Source of the DNA: [Mycobacterium] stephanolepidis
GTDB lineage: Bacteria > Actinomycetota > Actinomycetes > Mycobacteriales > Mycobacteriaceae
Length of the DNA stretch: 64,000 nt
Assembly (NCBI RefSeq): GCF_002356335.1
Contig: NZ_AP018165.1
Coordinates: 2,108,001-2,172,000 of the forward strand
Direction of reading: 5' to 3'
The translations under genes and the position numbers were made by a program. The notes under the pieces are model-generated. The model saw only the letters and a program-made list of their open reading frames with translations. It was not told where the DNA came from and did no database searches. Positions 20,501-29,068 of the stretch are shown here, piece by piece (positions within the stretch are counted from its first letter, which is position 1; each line of letters begins with the position of its first letter).

Positions 20501-20619
20501 GGCACGGAGAATTCGTTGCGTAGTCGCTTACCGAATGCCCGTGATCGATCGGAGAACCCGTTACCGTCGCCGGTCGCAGGTATGGGCCCCGTAACCGCTT
20601 CGCTCTCGTCCTTTTTCAT
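17596..20619 (-). CDS. MmpL family RND lipid transporter
   Basis: A 1007-aa RND-superfamily transporter of the MmpL group, which exports lipids across the mycobacterial plasma membrane. It has two halves: a first helix (LSIPIVVLWVLLACGLNAAG, about 63-83), a large loop, helices 2-6 with the proton-relay motif LGAGTDYGIFLLGRYQEA, then a second helix set including VAVGADYNLLLVARFKEE; each has the Asp-Tyr pair typical of active MmpL proteins. The periplasmic loop in the second half is long (about 430-730). It overlaps mmpS by an ATGA and diverges from a PKS gene, suggesting it exports that product. The exact MmpL subtype is not clear. Confidence 0.92.
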   Translation of the reverse strand: MKKDESEAVTGPIPATGDGNGFSDRSRAFGKRLRNEFSVPFRRETYASTDTGQHRPLYARLLYGLSIPIVVLWVLLACGLNAAGPQLEKVIEGHALSFLPDEASSVQALSNMGKYFGNGGTNNFVAVLAEGDKPFGAEMHGYYADLMEKFKADKKHVVTTIDLWSDPSFAPAFESQDRKASFSYLNLAGNMGTALAMESTQAVRDIVKAYPPPAGVKIYVTGPSAVVNDELLAINRSILPIIIACAICITIIMSLTYRSLFTAAMPLLVVAVALVTARPIVALLGERGIIGISIFASSLLAGIVLGAGTDYGIFLLGRYQEARRAGQDPTTAYFTALSSVQRIIFASGLTVAGATACMTLTRLAAFSTSGLPCTIGILTALAAALTLGPALLAIGCRLGLYEPRGDRAIRRWRRIATHVVRWPGPVLAGSLAVLALAILVLPTYVISYNERAAQPANTEANLGLDAADRHLPPNMLNPNLLFVESDHDMRNSADLIALAKLTNAVYSVDGVQAVQGITRPLISPLPQGTLTYQGGYIGERMSQIAEMVSTQLNGIARITGQIDQLSVGVKVVLKDLRVTQRAVDLPGGAGQATRARLIDLLKMAKGIHNEMQPMLAAGIDTAGQLVDMVPDCKQLLPCNTALTGLAVLDGLNQAGGRKFEDLVNASRVASESLPNLVAQVQLLDRFLSDAQRTLTPIRGMADSLLVQMNEVTQFLREIADTYMKGDPSGYFFLPSQAFESPLFQSALSVFFSPDGKITRMLVMGDVNSFSRESMDYSSKIIPAAKSALKGTSLGGSEVSIGGAGGTLLNIAAFAREDFITSAVAAFAFVFCVVLLLLRSFVAAVAVVGTVGLSFLSAWGLSVAIWQHGVGLPLHWAVAPCSFIFLVAVGADYNLLLVARFKEELRAGIKTGIIRSMVGTGSVVTTAGLIFGFTMFALIAGYSSTLAQIGTTVGVGLLLDTLIVRSLVIPSIATILGRWFWWPMRVPCRALRETDPALVGPRHSASQA

Positions 20620-21029
20620 GCGACTTGCACCTTGCAGCTTGCGATCCCACCGCTGGCGGTTGCGACTTGTTCATCGCGGACCTTGCCGTTGACGGTGATC
20701 CTGCATCCAACGCCAGAGCTGTTGGACTGCACGACCATGCTCGTCACCAGCGAAGGTTCCACGGTGCGCAGTGCTTCTTGCCAGGGCAGGACGGTGTTGA
20801 CGTTCTGGTTGTGGCCTTCGTCGTCGAGATAGGACACCGTAGCCGGGGTCCCGTCGGGCCCGACGGCCTCGTACTGGATAGTCCGTTCGGACAGCGTGCC
20901 CAAGGTGGGGAGACGGCTCACCGTCCCCGCCGCCTCATCAGGGATCTCACTCGAGCGCAGCTTCAGGATGAACAAGGCCGCGACGGTAAGCACAGCCAGC
21001 ACAACGAGATACACCCAGGCGTTTCTCAT
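20616..21029 (-). CDS. MmpS family transport accessory protein
   Basis: A 137-aa protein with one N-terminal transmembrane segment (WVYLVVLAVLTVAALFIL, residues 5-22) and an extracytoplasmic beta-rich domain: IQYEAVGPDGTPATVSYLDD, LPWQEALRTVE, and VGCRITVNGKV with a possible disulfide to SGGIASCKV. This is the standard MmpS plan. MmpS proteins are obligate partners of cognate MmpL exporters; the stop overlaps the mmpL start, so the two are translationally coupled. It is the first gene of the minus-strand operon mmpS-mmpL-methyltransferase. Confidence 0.9.
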   Translation of the reverse strand: MRNAWVYLVVLAVLTVAALFILKLRSSEIPDEAAGTVSRLPTLGTLSERTIQYEAVGPDGTPATVSYLDDEGHNQNVNTVLPWQEALRTVEPSLVTSMVVQSNSSGVGCRITVNGKVRDEQVATASGGIASCKVQVA

Positions 21030-21238
21030 GGAGCTACTTTCGGGGGGATCAACAAAGTCATCTGAAACACCCTTCGTGTTGCCAATCAGACGGGTACAGT
21101 CCGAACTCCACGGAATGACACGGCAGGCAAAGCATCGTTAGTGATCAAGATGATTCCAGATGAGCTCGAACTGTCTCGCTATTTCGGAAAAAGTTCCATC
21201 GTCTCCCGATAGTTCAACAACTAGGAGAGGGCCGAGCA
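21030..21238. promoter_or_regulatory. Divergent promoter region between mmpS and the PKS gene
   Basis: A 209-bp gap, visibly richer in A+T than its neighbours, separates the mmpS start (minus) from the PKS start (plus). It must hold the promoters of both arms of the lipid locus. AGGAGAGG at 21223-21230 is the ribosome site for the PKS. I could not pick out a convincing -10/-35 pair or a clear long palindrome, and no regulator gene is adjacent. Confidence 0.5.
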
Positions 21239-24200
21239 TTGGTTGCAGTGGCTATCATTGGCATCGGATGCAAATTCCCCGGAGGAATTGGTGATCCGGA
21301 GAGTTTCTGGAACTTTGTGTTACGTAAAGGCGACGCCGTCGTTGATATTCCGAAGGATCGCTGGGACGCGGACAAGTACTACGACCCCGACCCCGATACG
21401 CCGGGCCGGATGTACACGCGGCGAGGCAGCTTCCTGACCCAGAGTTTCCGCCGGTTCGACGCGGATTTCTTCGGGATCTCGCACCGTGAGGCCGCCGTCC
21501 TCGACCCGCAGCAGCGGCTTCTTCTCGAAACCACCTGGGAAGCTCTCGACGACGCGGGCATCGCCGGACAGGCGCTGGGCGGGAACGTGGGAACGTTCAT
21601 CGGCGGCTTCATGAACGACAACATGATCAGCCGGGGCCTGGCCCGAAACCTCGAGAAGATCAACAACTTCGCCGCCTTCAGCGCGTCGCAGACGTTGTTG
21701 TCCAACCGGATCGCGCACGCGCTGGACTTCTGGGGGCCGAGCATGACCGTGGACACGGCATGTTCGTCCTCTCTGGTCACGACGCACCTGGCAGTACGGG
21801 CGGTCGCGGGCGGCGAGTGCGATGTGGCGCTTGCCGGCGGAGTGAACGTCATGTTCCAGCCCGAAACGTTCATCACCATGTGCAAGGGCAGATTCCTCGC
21901 GGCCGACGGTCGCAGCAAGTCGTTCGACGCGGCAGCAGACGGCTACGGCCGGGGTGAGGGCGTCGGAATCGTGGTGCTCAAGAACCTCGAGCAGGCGCAG
22001 CGCGACGGTGACCACATATATGCGGTGATTCGTGGCAGCGGGGTCAACCAGGACGGCAGGACGATAGCGCTGCCTGTGCCAAATCCGGTGTCGCAGCAGC
22101 GGCTTGCGGATCGGGTGATCAAGGAGGCAGGCATCGACCCGGCCTTGGTGGGATACATCGAGGCGCATGGCACCGGTACCAGCGTGGGCGATCCGCTGGA
22201 GGCGCAGGCACTGGGGTACTCGTACGGCAAGGTGCCCGGCCGCACGCAGCCGCTGGTGATCGGCTCGGTGAAGAACAACTTCGGCCATACCGAGGCCGCG
22301 GCGGGTGTCGCGGGTTTGATCAAGGCCGCGCTCACCGTGCAGCGGCGGACCATCGCCCCGCAGGTCGTCCTCGACAAGCTCAACCCGGAAATCCCGTTTG
22401 ACGAGTTGCAGATCCGTATCCCAACCGAGGTCGAGCTGTACCCCGATCTGGGTGCTCCCGCATACGCGGCGGTGAACAGCTTCGGCTACGGCGGGACCAA
22501 CGCGCACGTCATCGTGCAGGCGCCGCCCGCGGCCGCCGAGCCGCCGGCTCCCGCACGTGACAGCATTCGGATCTTCCCGGTTTCCGCGCGCAGCGGCGCC
22601 GCGTTGCACGAGGTCGCCGGACGGTACGCCACACTGTTGGGCTCAGACCTCTCCGAGGAGGGTGCGCAGCGACTGAAGACCGCGGCCACCGGCCGTCGGG
22701 CGCAGCACTATCTCCGTAAAGGATTCATCTATCGGGATGCCGATGACCTTCTCACGCAGCTGAATTCCTACGCAGAAAGCGAGGAAGCGGCGCCGGCGCG
22801 TGCCCTGGTCGAGGGCATCTCCGATCCCGTGTTCGTCTTCAGCGGAATGGGTCCGCAGTGGTGGGGGATGGCGCGCGGACTGTTGCGGACCCCCGGTGTC
22901 TTCCGTGACACCGCTGCCGAGATCGACGGGGTGTTCCGGGAGATCTCGGGCTGGTCGGTGATCGCCGAGCTCCTGCGATCCGAGGGCGACTCTCGCGTCA
23001 GCCGCACCGAGATCGCCCAGCCGGCGAATTTCCTGGTCCAGTCGGCATTGGCAAAGCACTTGCAGCAGTTCGGGATCCGGCCCACCGCGGTGGTGGGGCA
23101 CAGTGTCGGTGAGGTCGCCGCGGCGTATGTGAGTGGCGCGTTGTCCTTGCGGGACGCCGCCATGGTCTCCTTCCATCGCTCCCGACTACAGGCCAAGACT
23201 GCGGGCTCTGGCGGCATGCTCGCGGTCGGTCTGGATGCGGAGGAAGCGCAGCGCCGAGCAGCGCGCTTTGGAACGGCGGTGTGCGTCGCGGCGATCAACA
23301 GCGCCTCGGCGACCACACTGTCCGGCGACTCCAAGGCCCTGCAGACATTGCACGACGAGCTCGCAGAAGATGGGGTCTTCGCCCGAATGCTGCACGTCGA
23401 GGTTCCGTATCACAGCCAGCTCATGGACCCGATTCTCGGGGAGCTCGCCACTGCGCTGGCCGGGCTTGCCCCTCGGCAGGCGGACGTGCCGGTCTATTCG
23501 ACCGTCACCGGTGAGAAGGTCGACAGCGCGGCATTCGCAGACCCGGATTACTGGCTCAAGAACGTACGCGAAAGCGTCCTGTTCGCGAAGGCCATCGACA
23601 CCCTCATCGAAGATCGGTACCGGGTATTCCTGGAGCTGGGACCGCACCCGGTACTGCTCGGGAACATTCGAGAAAGCTTTGTGCGCCACAGTGTCTCCGG
23701 TGCCGCAGTTCAGACCTTGCACCGTGATCAGAATGATGAGCAGTCGGTGCTGCAAGCCGTCACGGACTTGTACGCGGTGGGCGCCATCGACGCCCCCGGC
23801 GAGGCCGGGCTCTACCAGAACGGTTCGGTCCCGCACATGGACCTGCCGAAATACCCATGGTCGCAAGAGGAGCTGTGGGAAGAGGATGCCCTGACGCTGC
23901 GTGCGCGCTACGGCGACGCCGATCGGTTCGCGCTCCTGGGCGACCGGGCGGAGGCGTTGACGCCGCAATGGGAGGTCACCCTGGCAGCCGCGAACCTGCC
24001 CTGGCTGCCCGACCATACGGTTCTCGGTTCCATTGTGCTGCCCGGAACCGCCTACCTCGATGCCGCGCTATCGGCCGTGCGTCAACGCTCCGGCCGGGGC
24101 CAGGCAGGTTTGGACTCGGTAGTGTTCGCGGTGCCTTTGGTGGTCGCCGAACATGACGCGCCGATCACCCGTCTCACCGTGGACGAGCCCACTAAGCGGT

Positions 24201-27200
24201 TCACCGTCAACGGCCGCTCCGCACATACCCAACTGTGGACGGCACATGCCAACGGCAGGTTGGTCGAGGCGAATCTGGGGACCTTGCGGATCGAGGTTCC
24301 GGCACAGTCCGAGTTCGACAGGATCTTCGACGGCGAAGACGTCTACAAGGGGTTGGCCGCGGTCGGGCTCTCCTACGGTCCCGCCTTTCAGCGAATCCAG
24401 AGCGTGCGCATCGGGTCTGCCGGCTGTGTTGCGCAGCTGACGAGCCCGGAATCGGTGGACGCATCGGGGTCGGCATTGCGGCACGCCGTTCATCCCGCCC
24501 TCGCCGATGCCGCCCTGCAGTGCATCGCGGTTCTCTTGGCGGCGCGTCCAGAGCTGGATGTGCCGCCGACGGCGCATATCCCGGCCTCGGTGGACCGAGT
24601 CCGCCTGTACCACGAGGTGCCCCAGGACCCGATTGCGTTCGTCGAGATCACCAGCACGCAGCCGCTGCGCGCGAACGCCTATCTCGCTTCGCAGGACGGC
24701 GAAGTCGCGCTGGCATTGACCGGAGTGACGCTGCGGCCCGTGGGATCTGCCTTGGACCCGCTGTCCGAGCTCGATCAATACTTCTACGAGCCTCGTTGGG
24801 AACCTTTGGAAGAGGAAGCCGAGGGACAGCCCGCCGGCACACCTGCCGCCTCCAGAAGCGCCGTCGCGCCCGCCGCCCGGGCGGCGAACGTGATCGTTGA
24901 GATCGGCGATGTGGCCCCTGCTTTCGCGGAGGGTGCCCGCCGCGCGGCCAGCGCCGGTGCCGTGATCCTGAAAGCCGAGCCGGGAGCAGATCTCGCCGAC
25001 GCTTTTGCGGCGGCGTTGTACGCGGACACTTACTTACGTGTCCTGGCGACTGTCGGCGCCGGAAAAACGTTGGTGGAGAACCTGCATCAACTCGTCACGA
25101 TCGCGCAGGCGTTGCGGGTGGTTCTGGAATCCGAGACCGAACGCGGTGTCGTGAGTCCGGATGTGCAGGTGGTGGTGGTGAGTACGCGCGCCTTCCGCGC
25201 CCCGGGCGACAGTGGCCTGGACCTCGATCAGACCGCGCTCGTGGGAGCGCGTCGGGTGTTGGCCAACGAGCAGCACCCCGCCAAATGGTCTCTCGTGGAC
25301 CTGTCCGACTCGGCCACGCCGGACGAGGTGGCCGCAGAGATCGGTGCGATGAATCGAGCCGAAGAGGTCGCGGTGCGTGCGGGTGAGCGGTGGACCCAGC
25401 GGATGCGCAGGTCTCTGTCCGAACTCGTTGCGCCATGGGAAGAGCCATTCGAGCCCACCGACCCGGAGGTGGCCTACGAGGTACAGATCCCGGACACGCG
25501 CACGCTCAAGGACATCGCGCTACGCGCATGCGACCGCATCGAACCGGGACCCCGGCAAATCGAGGTCCGCGTCGAAACCTTGGGACTCAACTACAAAGAC
25601 CCGCTGAAGGTTCTGGGAATCCTGACGGAGCGAGAGCTTGGCGAGACATATTTCAAGCTGGAGCCCGGGATGGAAGGATTCGGCGTCGTCACACGTGTCG
25701 GCTCCGCGGTCAGCGAGCTCCGAGTCGGCGAAAGCATCGCGGTCGCAGAACGGGGGCTGCTGCGCCGCTACCTGACATTCGACCTCGATGGCGGCGCGGC
25801 ATGGGAACGGATCGACGAAGAACATCTGCAGCGTGAGGATTTCGATCCGCTCGCGGTGGGCTCGGGTGTCCCGTTCTTCACGGCGGGCTACGCCTTCTAC
25901 AAGCTCGCCGATCTGCAGCTCGGGGAGACCGTCCTCATCCACGGCGCGGCGGGCGGCATGGGCATGGGTGCGGTGCAGATCGCCGTCAACATGGGCGCGG
26001 TTGTCTATGCGACCGCCGGTAGCGAGGAGCGCCGGCGTGCGGCGCTCGAGCTCGGCGCAACCGCGGCCTTCGACTCGCGGTCGGTCGGGTTCGTCGACGA
26101 CATACTGCGGATCACCGAAGGACGCGGTGTCGACGTCATCTACAACTCGCTGCCCGGCGAGATGATCGCCCAGAACTTCGCAGTCGCCGGAGAGTTCTGC
26201 AGGATCATCGAAATCGGTAAGGCGGACATCTACTTCGGCGGCGCGATGGATCTCAAGGCCTTCAGCGGCAACTTGTCGTTCCACGCGATCGATATGGACC
26301 GCATGCTGCGGTTGCGGCCCGAGACCTTCCGCGAGCTCCGGCGCGAATGCACCGAGATGCTCACCTCGGGAAAGCTCACCCCGCTGCCGTTCACGAGGTT
26401 CCCGATCGACGATGTCGTGGGAGCGTTCGAAGCGGTGTTCCGGGCGGCGCACATGGGCCGGATCGTGCTGGATCTGCGGGATCAAGCTCCAAAGCTATTG
26501 CCGCGCAAGCCGGATACCGCGCCGGTGCGCCCCGGCCACTCCTACCTCATCAGCGGTGGGTTCGGCGGGTTCGGGTTGGCCACCGCGCGTTCGTTGGTCA
26601 GGGCCGGGGCCACCCATCTGATCCTCGCGGGCCGCAGCGGCGCCACCACCGAGGTCGCCCGGGCGCAGATCGAGGCGCTGCGCGCCGCCGATGTCGACGT
26701 GTGGGAAGAGCGGATCGATATCAGCAACTACGGCCAGGTCTCGGATCTGATCGCGAAGGTGGAAGCGTCGGGGCATCCGCTGCGCGGAGTCTTCCACGCC
26801 GCCGCGGTGGCCCATGACGAGGTGCTCGCGGATATCAGCGCGGAGTCGTTGTACAAGGTCTTCGCGCCGAAGGTTGATGGTGCGCTGAATCTGGATAAGG
26901 CCACGCGTGAGCACGGCGTACCGCTCGATCACTTCGTGCTGTACTCCTCGATCAGTGGCCTCATCGGCATTGTTCCGCAGGTGACATATGCGGCGGCGAA
27001 CAGCGTGCTGGACGGGCTCGCTCAGGCGCGGCACGCGGCCGGGCTGCCCGCGCTATCGGTGAGCTGGGGTGCGATGAGCGGCGGTGGGATGGCTGAGGTG
27101 GAGGCCATCGTGAAGTTCCTCGACTCGGTCGGGCTGCGCCGACTCAACATGGATCTCGGGGCAATGCTCATGCACGAGTGCTCCCGTTTCCAGCTTCCAC

Positions 27201-27628
27201 ATGTCGCCATCGCGGGTGTCGACTGGGGAGTCTTGCGCACTCCGCTGCCCTCGACAGCCAAGAGCACACGTTTCGCTCATCTCTCCGCAGAAGCTGCCGC
27301 AGTGTCGAACGAACAGGCCGCCTTCCGTGCGGCGGTGCTGGCCCTGCCCGAGGAGGAACGCGGCCCGATGGTCACCAAGGAACTGGCCAAGGAACTCGCC
27401 AATGTTCTCAAGGTTGACGTGGACAGCATCGACCCCACCGGGCCGATCGCCGACCTGGGTATCGATTCCCTGATGGCGGTGGAGTTCGCCGCACGAGCCG
27501 GTAAACAGTTGAACATTCAGATCAGTGCGTTCCAGTTCACCCCGGATCTCACCCTTGAGGCCGTCGGTGCGCGCGTCGCACTACTCATTGCGCAAGGGGT
27601 CGGCGATCCCGAGCATGACGCGATATAG
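21239..27628 (+). CDS. Single-module fully reducing type I polyketide synthase (KS-AT-DH-ER-KR-ACP)
   Basis: A 2129-aa multidomain synthase of mycocerosic-acid-synthase-like layout. KS about 1-430: Cys175 in VDTACSSSL, His310 in EAHGTGT, His350 in NNFGHTEAAAG. AT about 500-830: Ser622 in GHSVGE, and PYHSQLM near 725 at the specificity loop. DH about 900-1180: His926 in DHTVLGSIVLPG and Asp1090 in HPALADAAL. ER about 1480-1760: NADPH motif HGAAGGMGMGAVQIA from 1568. KR about 1770-1950: GGFGGFGLATA at 1773 and Tyr1917. ACP: Ser2077 in LGIDSLM. All active sites are present, so it should make saturated chains, perhaps iteratively. The TTG start is supported by AGGAGAGG 8 nt upstream; GTG at 21248 is possible. 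There is no loading ligase in the protein. Product unknown. Confidence 0.93.
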   Translation: MVAVAIIGIGCKFPGGIGDPESFWNFVLRKGDAVVDIPKDRWDADKYYDPDPDTPGRMYTRRGSFLTQSFRRFDADFFGISHREAAVLDPQQRLLLETTWEALDDAGIAGQALGGNVGTFIGGFMNDNMISRGLARNLEKINNFAAFSASQTLLSNRIAHALDFWGPSMTVDTACSSSLVTTHLAVRAVAGGECDVALAGGVNVMFQPETFITMCKGRFLAADGRSKSFDAAADGYGRGEGVGIVVLKNLEQAQRDGDHIYAVIRGSGVNQDGRTIALPVPNPVSQQRLADRVIKEAGIDPALVGYIEAHGTGTSVGDPLEAQALGYSYGKVPGRTQPLVIGSVKNNFGHTEAAAGVAGLIKAALTVQRRTIAPQVVLDKLNPEIPFDELQIRIPTEVELYPDLGAPAYAAVNSFGYGGTNAHVIVQAPPAAAEPPAPARDSIRIFPVSARSGAALHEVAGRYATLLGSDLSEEGAQRLKTAATGRRAQHYLRKGFIYRDADDLLTQLNSYAESEEAAPARALVEGISDPVFVFSGMGPQWWGMARGLLRTPGVFRDTAAEIDGVFREISGWSVIAELLRSEGDSRVSRTEIAQPANFLVQSALAKHLQQFGIRPTAVVGHSVGEVAAAYVSGALSLRDAAMVSFHRSRLQAKTAGSGGMLAVGLDAEEAQRRAARFGTAVCVAAINSASATTLSGDSKALQTLHDELAEDGVFARMLHVEVPYHSQLMDPILGELATALAGLAPRQADVPVYSTVTGEKVDSAAFADPDYWLKNVRESVLFAKAIDTLIEDRYRVFLELGPHPVLLGNIRESFVRHSVSGAAVQTLHRDQNDEQSVLQAVTDLYAVGAIDAPGEAGLYQNGSVPHMDLPKYPWSQEELWEEDALTLRARYGDADRFALLGDRAEALTPQWEVTLAAANLPWLPDHTVLGSIVLPGTAYLDAALSAVRQRSGRGQAGLDSVVFAVPLVVAEHDAPITRLTVDEPTKRFTVNGRSAHTQLWTAHANGRLVEANLGTLRIEVPAQSEFDRIFDGEDVYKGLAAVGLSYGPAFQRIQSVRIGSAGCVAQLTSPESVDASGSALRHAVHPALADAALQCIAVLLAARPELDVPPTAHIPASVDRVRLYHEVPQDPIAFVEITSTQPLRANAYLASQDGEVALALTGVTLRPVGSALDPLSELDQYFYEPRWEPLEEEAEGQPAGTPAASRSAVAPAARAANVIVEIGDVAPAFAEGARRAASAGAVILKAEPGADLADAFAAALYADTYLRVLATVGAGKTLVENLHQLVTIAQALRVVLESETERGVVSPDVQVVVVSTRAFRAPGDSGLDLDQTALVGARRVLANEQHPAKWSLVDLSDSATPDEVAAEIGAMNRAEEVAVRAGERWTQRMRRSLSELVAPWEEPFEPTDPEVAYEVQIPDTRTLKDIALRACDRIEPGPRQIEVRVETLGLNYKDPLKVLGILTERELGETYFKLEPGMEGFGVVTRVGSAVSELRVGESIAVAERGLLRRYLTFDLDGGAAWERIDEEHLQREDFDPLAVGSGVPFFTAGYAFYKLADLQLGETVLIHGAAGGMGMGAVQIAVNMGAVVYATAGSEERRRAALELGATAAFDSRSVGFVDDILRITEGRGVDVIYNSLPGEMIAQNFAVAGEFCRIIEIGKADIYFGGAMDLKAFSGNLSFHAIDMDRMLRLRPETFRELRRECTEMLTSGKLTPLPFTRFPIDDVVGAFEAVFRAAHMGRIVLDLRDQAPKLLPRKPDTAPVRPGHSYLISGGFGGFGLATARSLVRAGATHLILAGRSGATTEVARAQIEALRAADVDVWEERIDISNYGQVSDLIAKVEASGHPLRGVFHAAAVAHDEVLADISAESLYKVFAPKVDGALNLDKATREHGVPLDHFVLYSSISGLIGIVPQVTYAAANSVLDGLAQARHAAGLPALSVSWGAMSGGGMAEVEAIVKFLDSVGLRRLNMDLGAMLMHECSRFQLPHVAIAGVDWGVLRTPLPSTAKSTRFAHLSAEAAAVSNEQAAFRAAVLALPEEERGPMVTKELAKELANVLKVDVDSIDPTGPIADLGIDSLMAVEFAARAGKQLNIQISAFQFTPDLTLEAVGARVALLIAQGVGDPEHDAI

Positions 27629-27637
27629 AGGATCGGC

Positions 27638-28423
27638 GTGACTGTTGCGACTCCGCTCGAATGTTGGTGGTGGCCAAGGGCATATCAGCCATCCCTGCCC
27701 ACCGTGCTGTTTTTCCCGGGCGCCGGGGCCAATCACGCGGGCGAGCAGCACCTGGTCCCGCATCTGGCAGGGGTGAACTTCGGGGTGTGGCGGATGCCGG
27801 GGCGCAGTACCCGGTCAACCGAGCCATCCCCGGAAAACCTGCGCGCGCTGTCGGAGGACTGTGCGGCGGCGATCGCCGGACTCGGTTGCCGTCGGCCGGT
27901 TCTCGCGGGAAAGAGTTTCGGCGGCCTGTTCGGTTACACGGTGTGTCAGGCATTGGAGTCGCGGGACTTCGCCGTGGGCCGGTTCGTCCCGGTGGTGAGT
28001 GGCCACCCGTCTCTGTGGCGAATGGATGCCCTCTACGCCAAGACCCGGGGCCATAACCCGAAACAACACGCGCTCTGGAGACTGACCAATGACGAGCAGC
28101 GCGGGGCGTGGCCGCCGAAGAAGATAGCGGACGAGTCATTGCTGGAGCAGGCGCGGCTGCATGCGGTGATCGATTTCAGTCTTGGCCTGCAATCGATTTC
28201 GCGCCGACGGATCAAGACAGCGATCACCGAGGTGAGCGCGAAGGATGACGAGGTGATCCCGAAGTTTGCACCACCGCGCAGATGGGCCCCTTACACGAAG
28301 GGGGAGTTCACGAGCATCCTCGTGACCGGCGGGCACTACTTCTATTGGTCGAACCCGCAAGCCTTGGCTACCATCTTGACGCACGAGGCCGAGCTGGCCC
28401 TCGGCGGCTCGTACTCCTACTAG
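27638..28423 (+). CDS. Type II thioesterase (TesA-like alpha/beta hydrolase)
   Basis: A 261-aa alpha/beta hydrolase of the type II thioesterase family that accompanies PKS and NRPS genes. The N-terminal LFFPGAGANHA matches the oxyanion region, the nucleophile is Ser93 in AGKSFGGLFGY, the acid is probably Asp203/204 in SAKDDEVIP, and the histidine is His233 in VTGGHYFYW. The start is GTG at 27638, 9 bp after the PKS stop, so the two are one operon. It may release the finished chain, since the PKS has no terminal thioesterase, or clear misprimed ACP. Confidence 0.85.
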   Translation: MTVATPLECWWWPRAYQPSLPTVLFFPGAGANHAGEQHLVPHLAGVNFGVWRMPGRSTRSTEPSPENLRALSEDCAAAIAGLGCRRPVLAGKSFGGLFGYTVCQALESRDFAVGRFVPVVSGHPSLWRMDALYAKTRGHNPKQHALWRLTNDEQRGAWPPKKIADESLLEQARLHAVIDFSLGLQSISRRRIKTAITEVSAKDDEVIPKFAPPRRWAPYTKGEFTSILVTGGHYFYWSNPQALATILTHEAELALGGSYSY

Positions 28424-28432
28424 CCGCCGAGG
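28399..28432. terminator. Bidirectional hairpin between the thioesterase gene and 28446-28811
   Basis: A perfect 11-bp stem (28399-28409 with 28422-28432, arms CCTCGGCGGCT / AGCCGCCGAGG) around a 12-nt loop. The stop codon of the thioesterase (28421-28423) sits at the loop edge. It lies between convergent genes and probably terminates both transcripts. No U-tract follows, as is common in mycobacteria. Confidence 0.65.
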
Positions 28433-28445
28433 CCGGCACGTCGTA

Positions 28446-28811
28446 CTACGGGGTTTCGCGTTGGCAGTCCGGGCCGGTGTACTGCCAGTTCGGGTTGCTC
28501 GAGTACTCGCAGCCAGGGCCTACGTACTTCCAGTTCGGGGCCGGAGGCGGCAGTTGTCCGCCTTCGCCGCGCCAGTTGGGTCCTGCGTACCGCCAGCCCC
28601 ACTGGCTGAACCAGTTATCTGGGTTGACACAGCCCTCCATGGTTCCCGGTCCCCAGGGGGGCGGGGGCGAGGGATACGGTCCGTTGAAGCACACATCCGC
28701 GGGGGCGGGGCTCGGCTGCGCCGACGCCAGGCCCGCGTTGATGACAGCGACCGGAGCGGCGATAACACCCGCTGCTAGCACGGCCTGCCCAAGCTTGATG
28801 ATCTTGTTCAT
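28446..28811 (-). CDS. Small secreted Trp/Pro-rich protein
   Basis: A 121-aa protein of unknown function with a clear Sec signal peptide: KIIK at the N-terminus, then a hydrophobic stretch to LASA, with cleavage expected after residue 31. The mature part (about 90 aa) is rich in Pro, Gly and Trp. It has four cysteines, enough for two disulfides, and seven tryptophans. Two tandem units near the C-terminus read NWKYVGPGCEYSSNP and NWQYTGPDCQRETP, with a less exact unit, WRYAGPNWRG, before them. The upstream region carries an inverted repeat (28859-28889). It is convergent with the thioesterase gene. No family assignment can be made. Confidence 0.8.
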   Translation of the reverse strand: MNKIIKLGQAVLAAGVIAAPVAVINAGLASAQPSPAPADVCFNGPYPSPPPPWGPGTMEGCVNPDNWFSQWGWRYAGPNWRGEGGQLPPPAPNWKYVGPGCEYSSNPNWQYTGPDCQRETP

Positions 28812-28858
28812 CGCACAACCTCCGACGTTGGATGCCGCTGTGATTGGGCAAGACTAGC

Positions 28859-28889
28859 GCACAATTATCCGTTTTCCTTGCAATTGTGC
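28859..28889. promoter_or_regulatory. Inverted repeat upstream of the secreted-protein gene (possible operator)
   Basis: Perfect 8-bp arms GCACAATT (28859-28866) and AATTGTGC (28882-28889), separated by 15 bp, in an unusually A+T-rich stretch about 48-78 bp upstream of the minus-strand start at 28811. A further partial copy (TAATTGCGC) follows at about 28890-28898. The arrangement fits a dimeric repressor operator or a promoter. The rest of the gap to 29068 shows nothing I can name. Confidence 0.4.
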
Positions 28890-29068
28890 TAATTGCGCTC
28901 GATCGCTTTGTGTGGCGCGGCGCCAGAGGTATCGCACCAGCTCTCACCAGTCATCTCGCCGGTTTTGGCGATGCCGATTTCTCACATCCGCCGAAGGTCG
29001 GGCGGTTCGCTGGTGTCGGGCCGACCTTGCGCGCCCGGCGCCGCGAGCCACCGCTACGCTTCCAAGAC

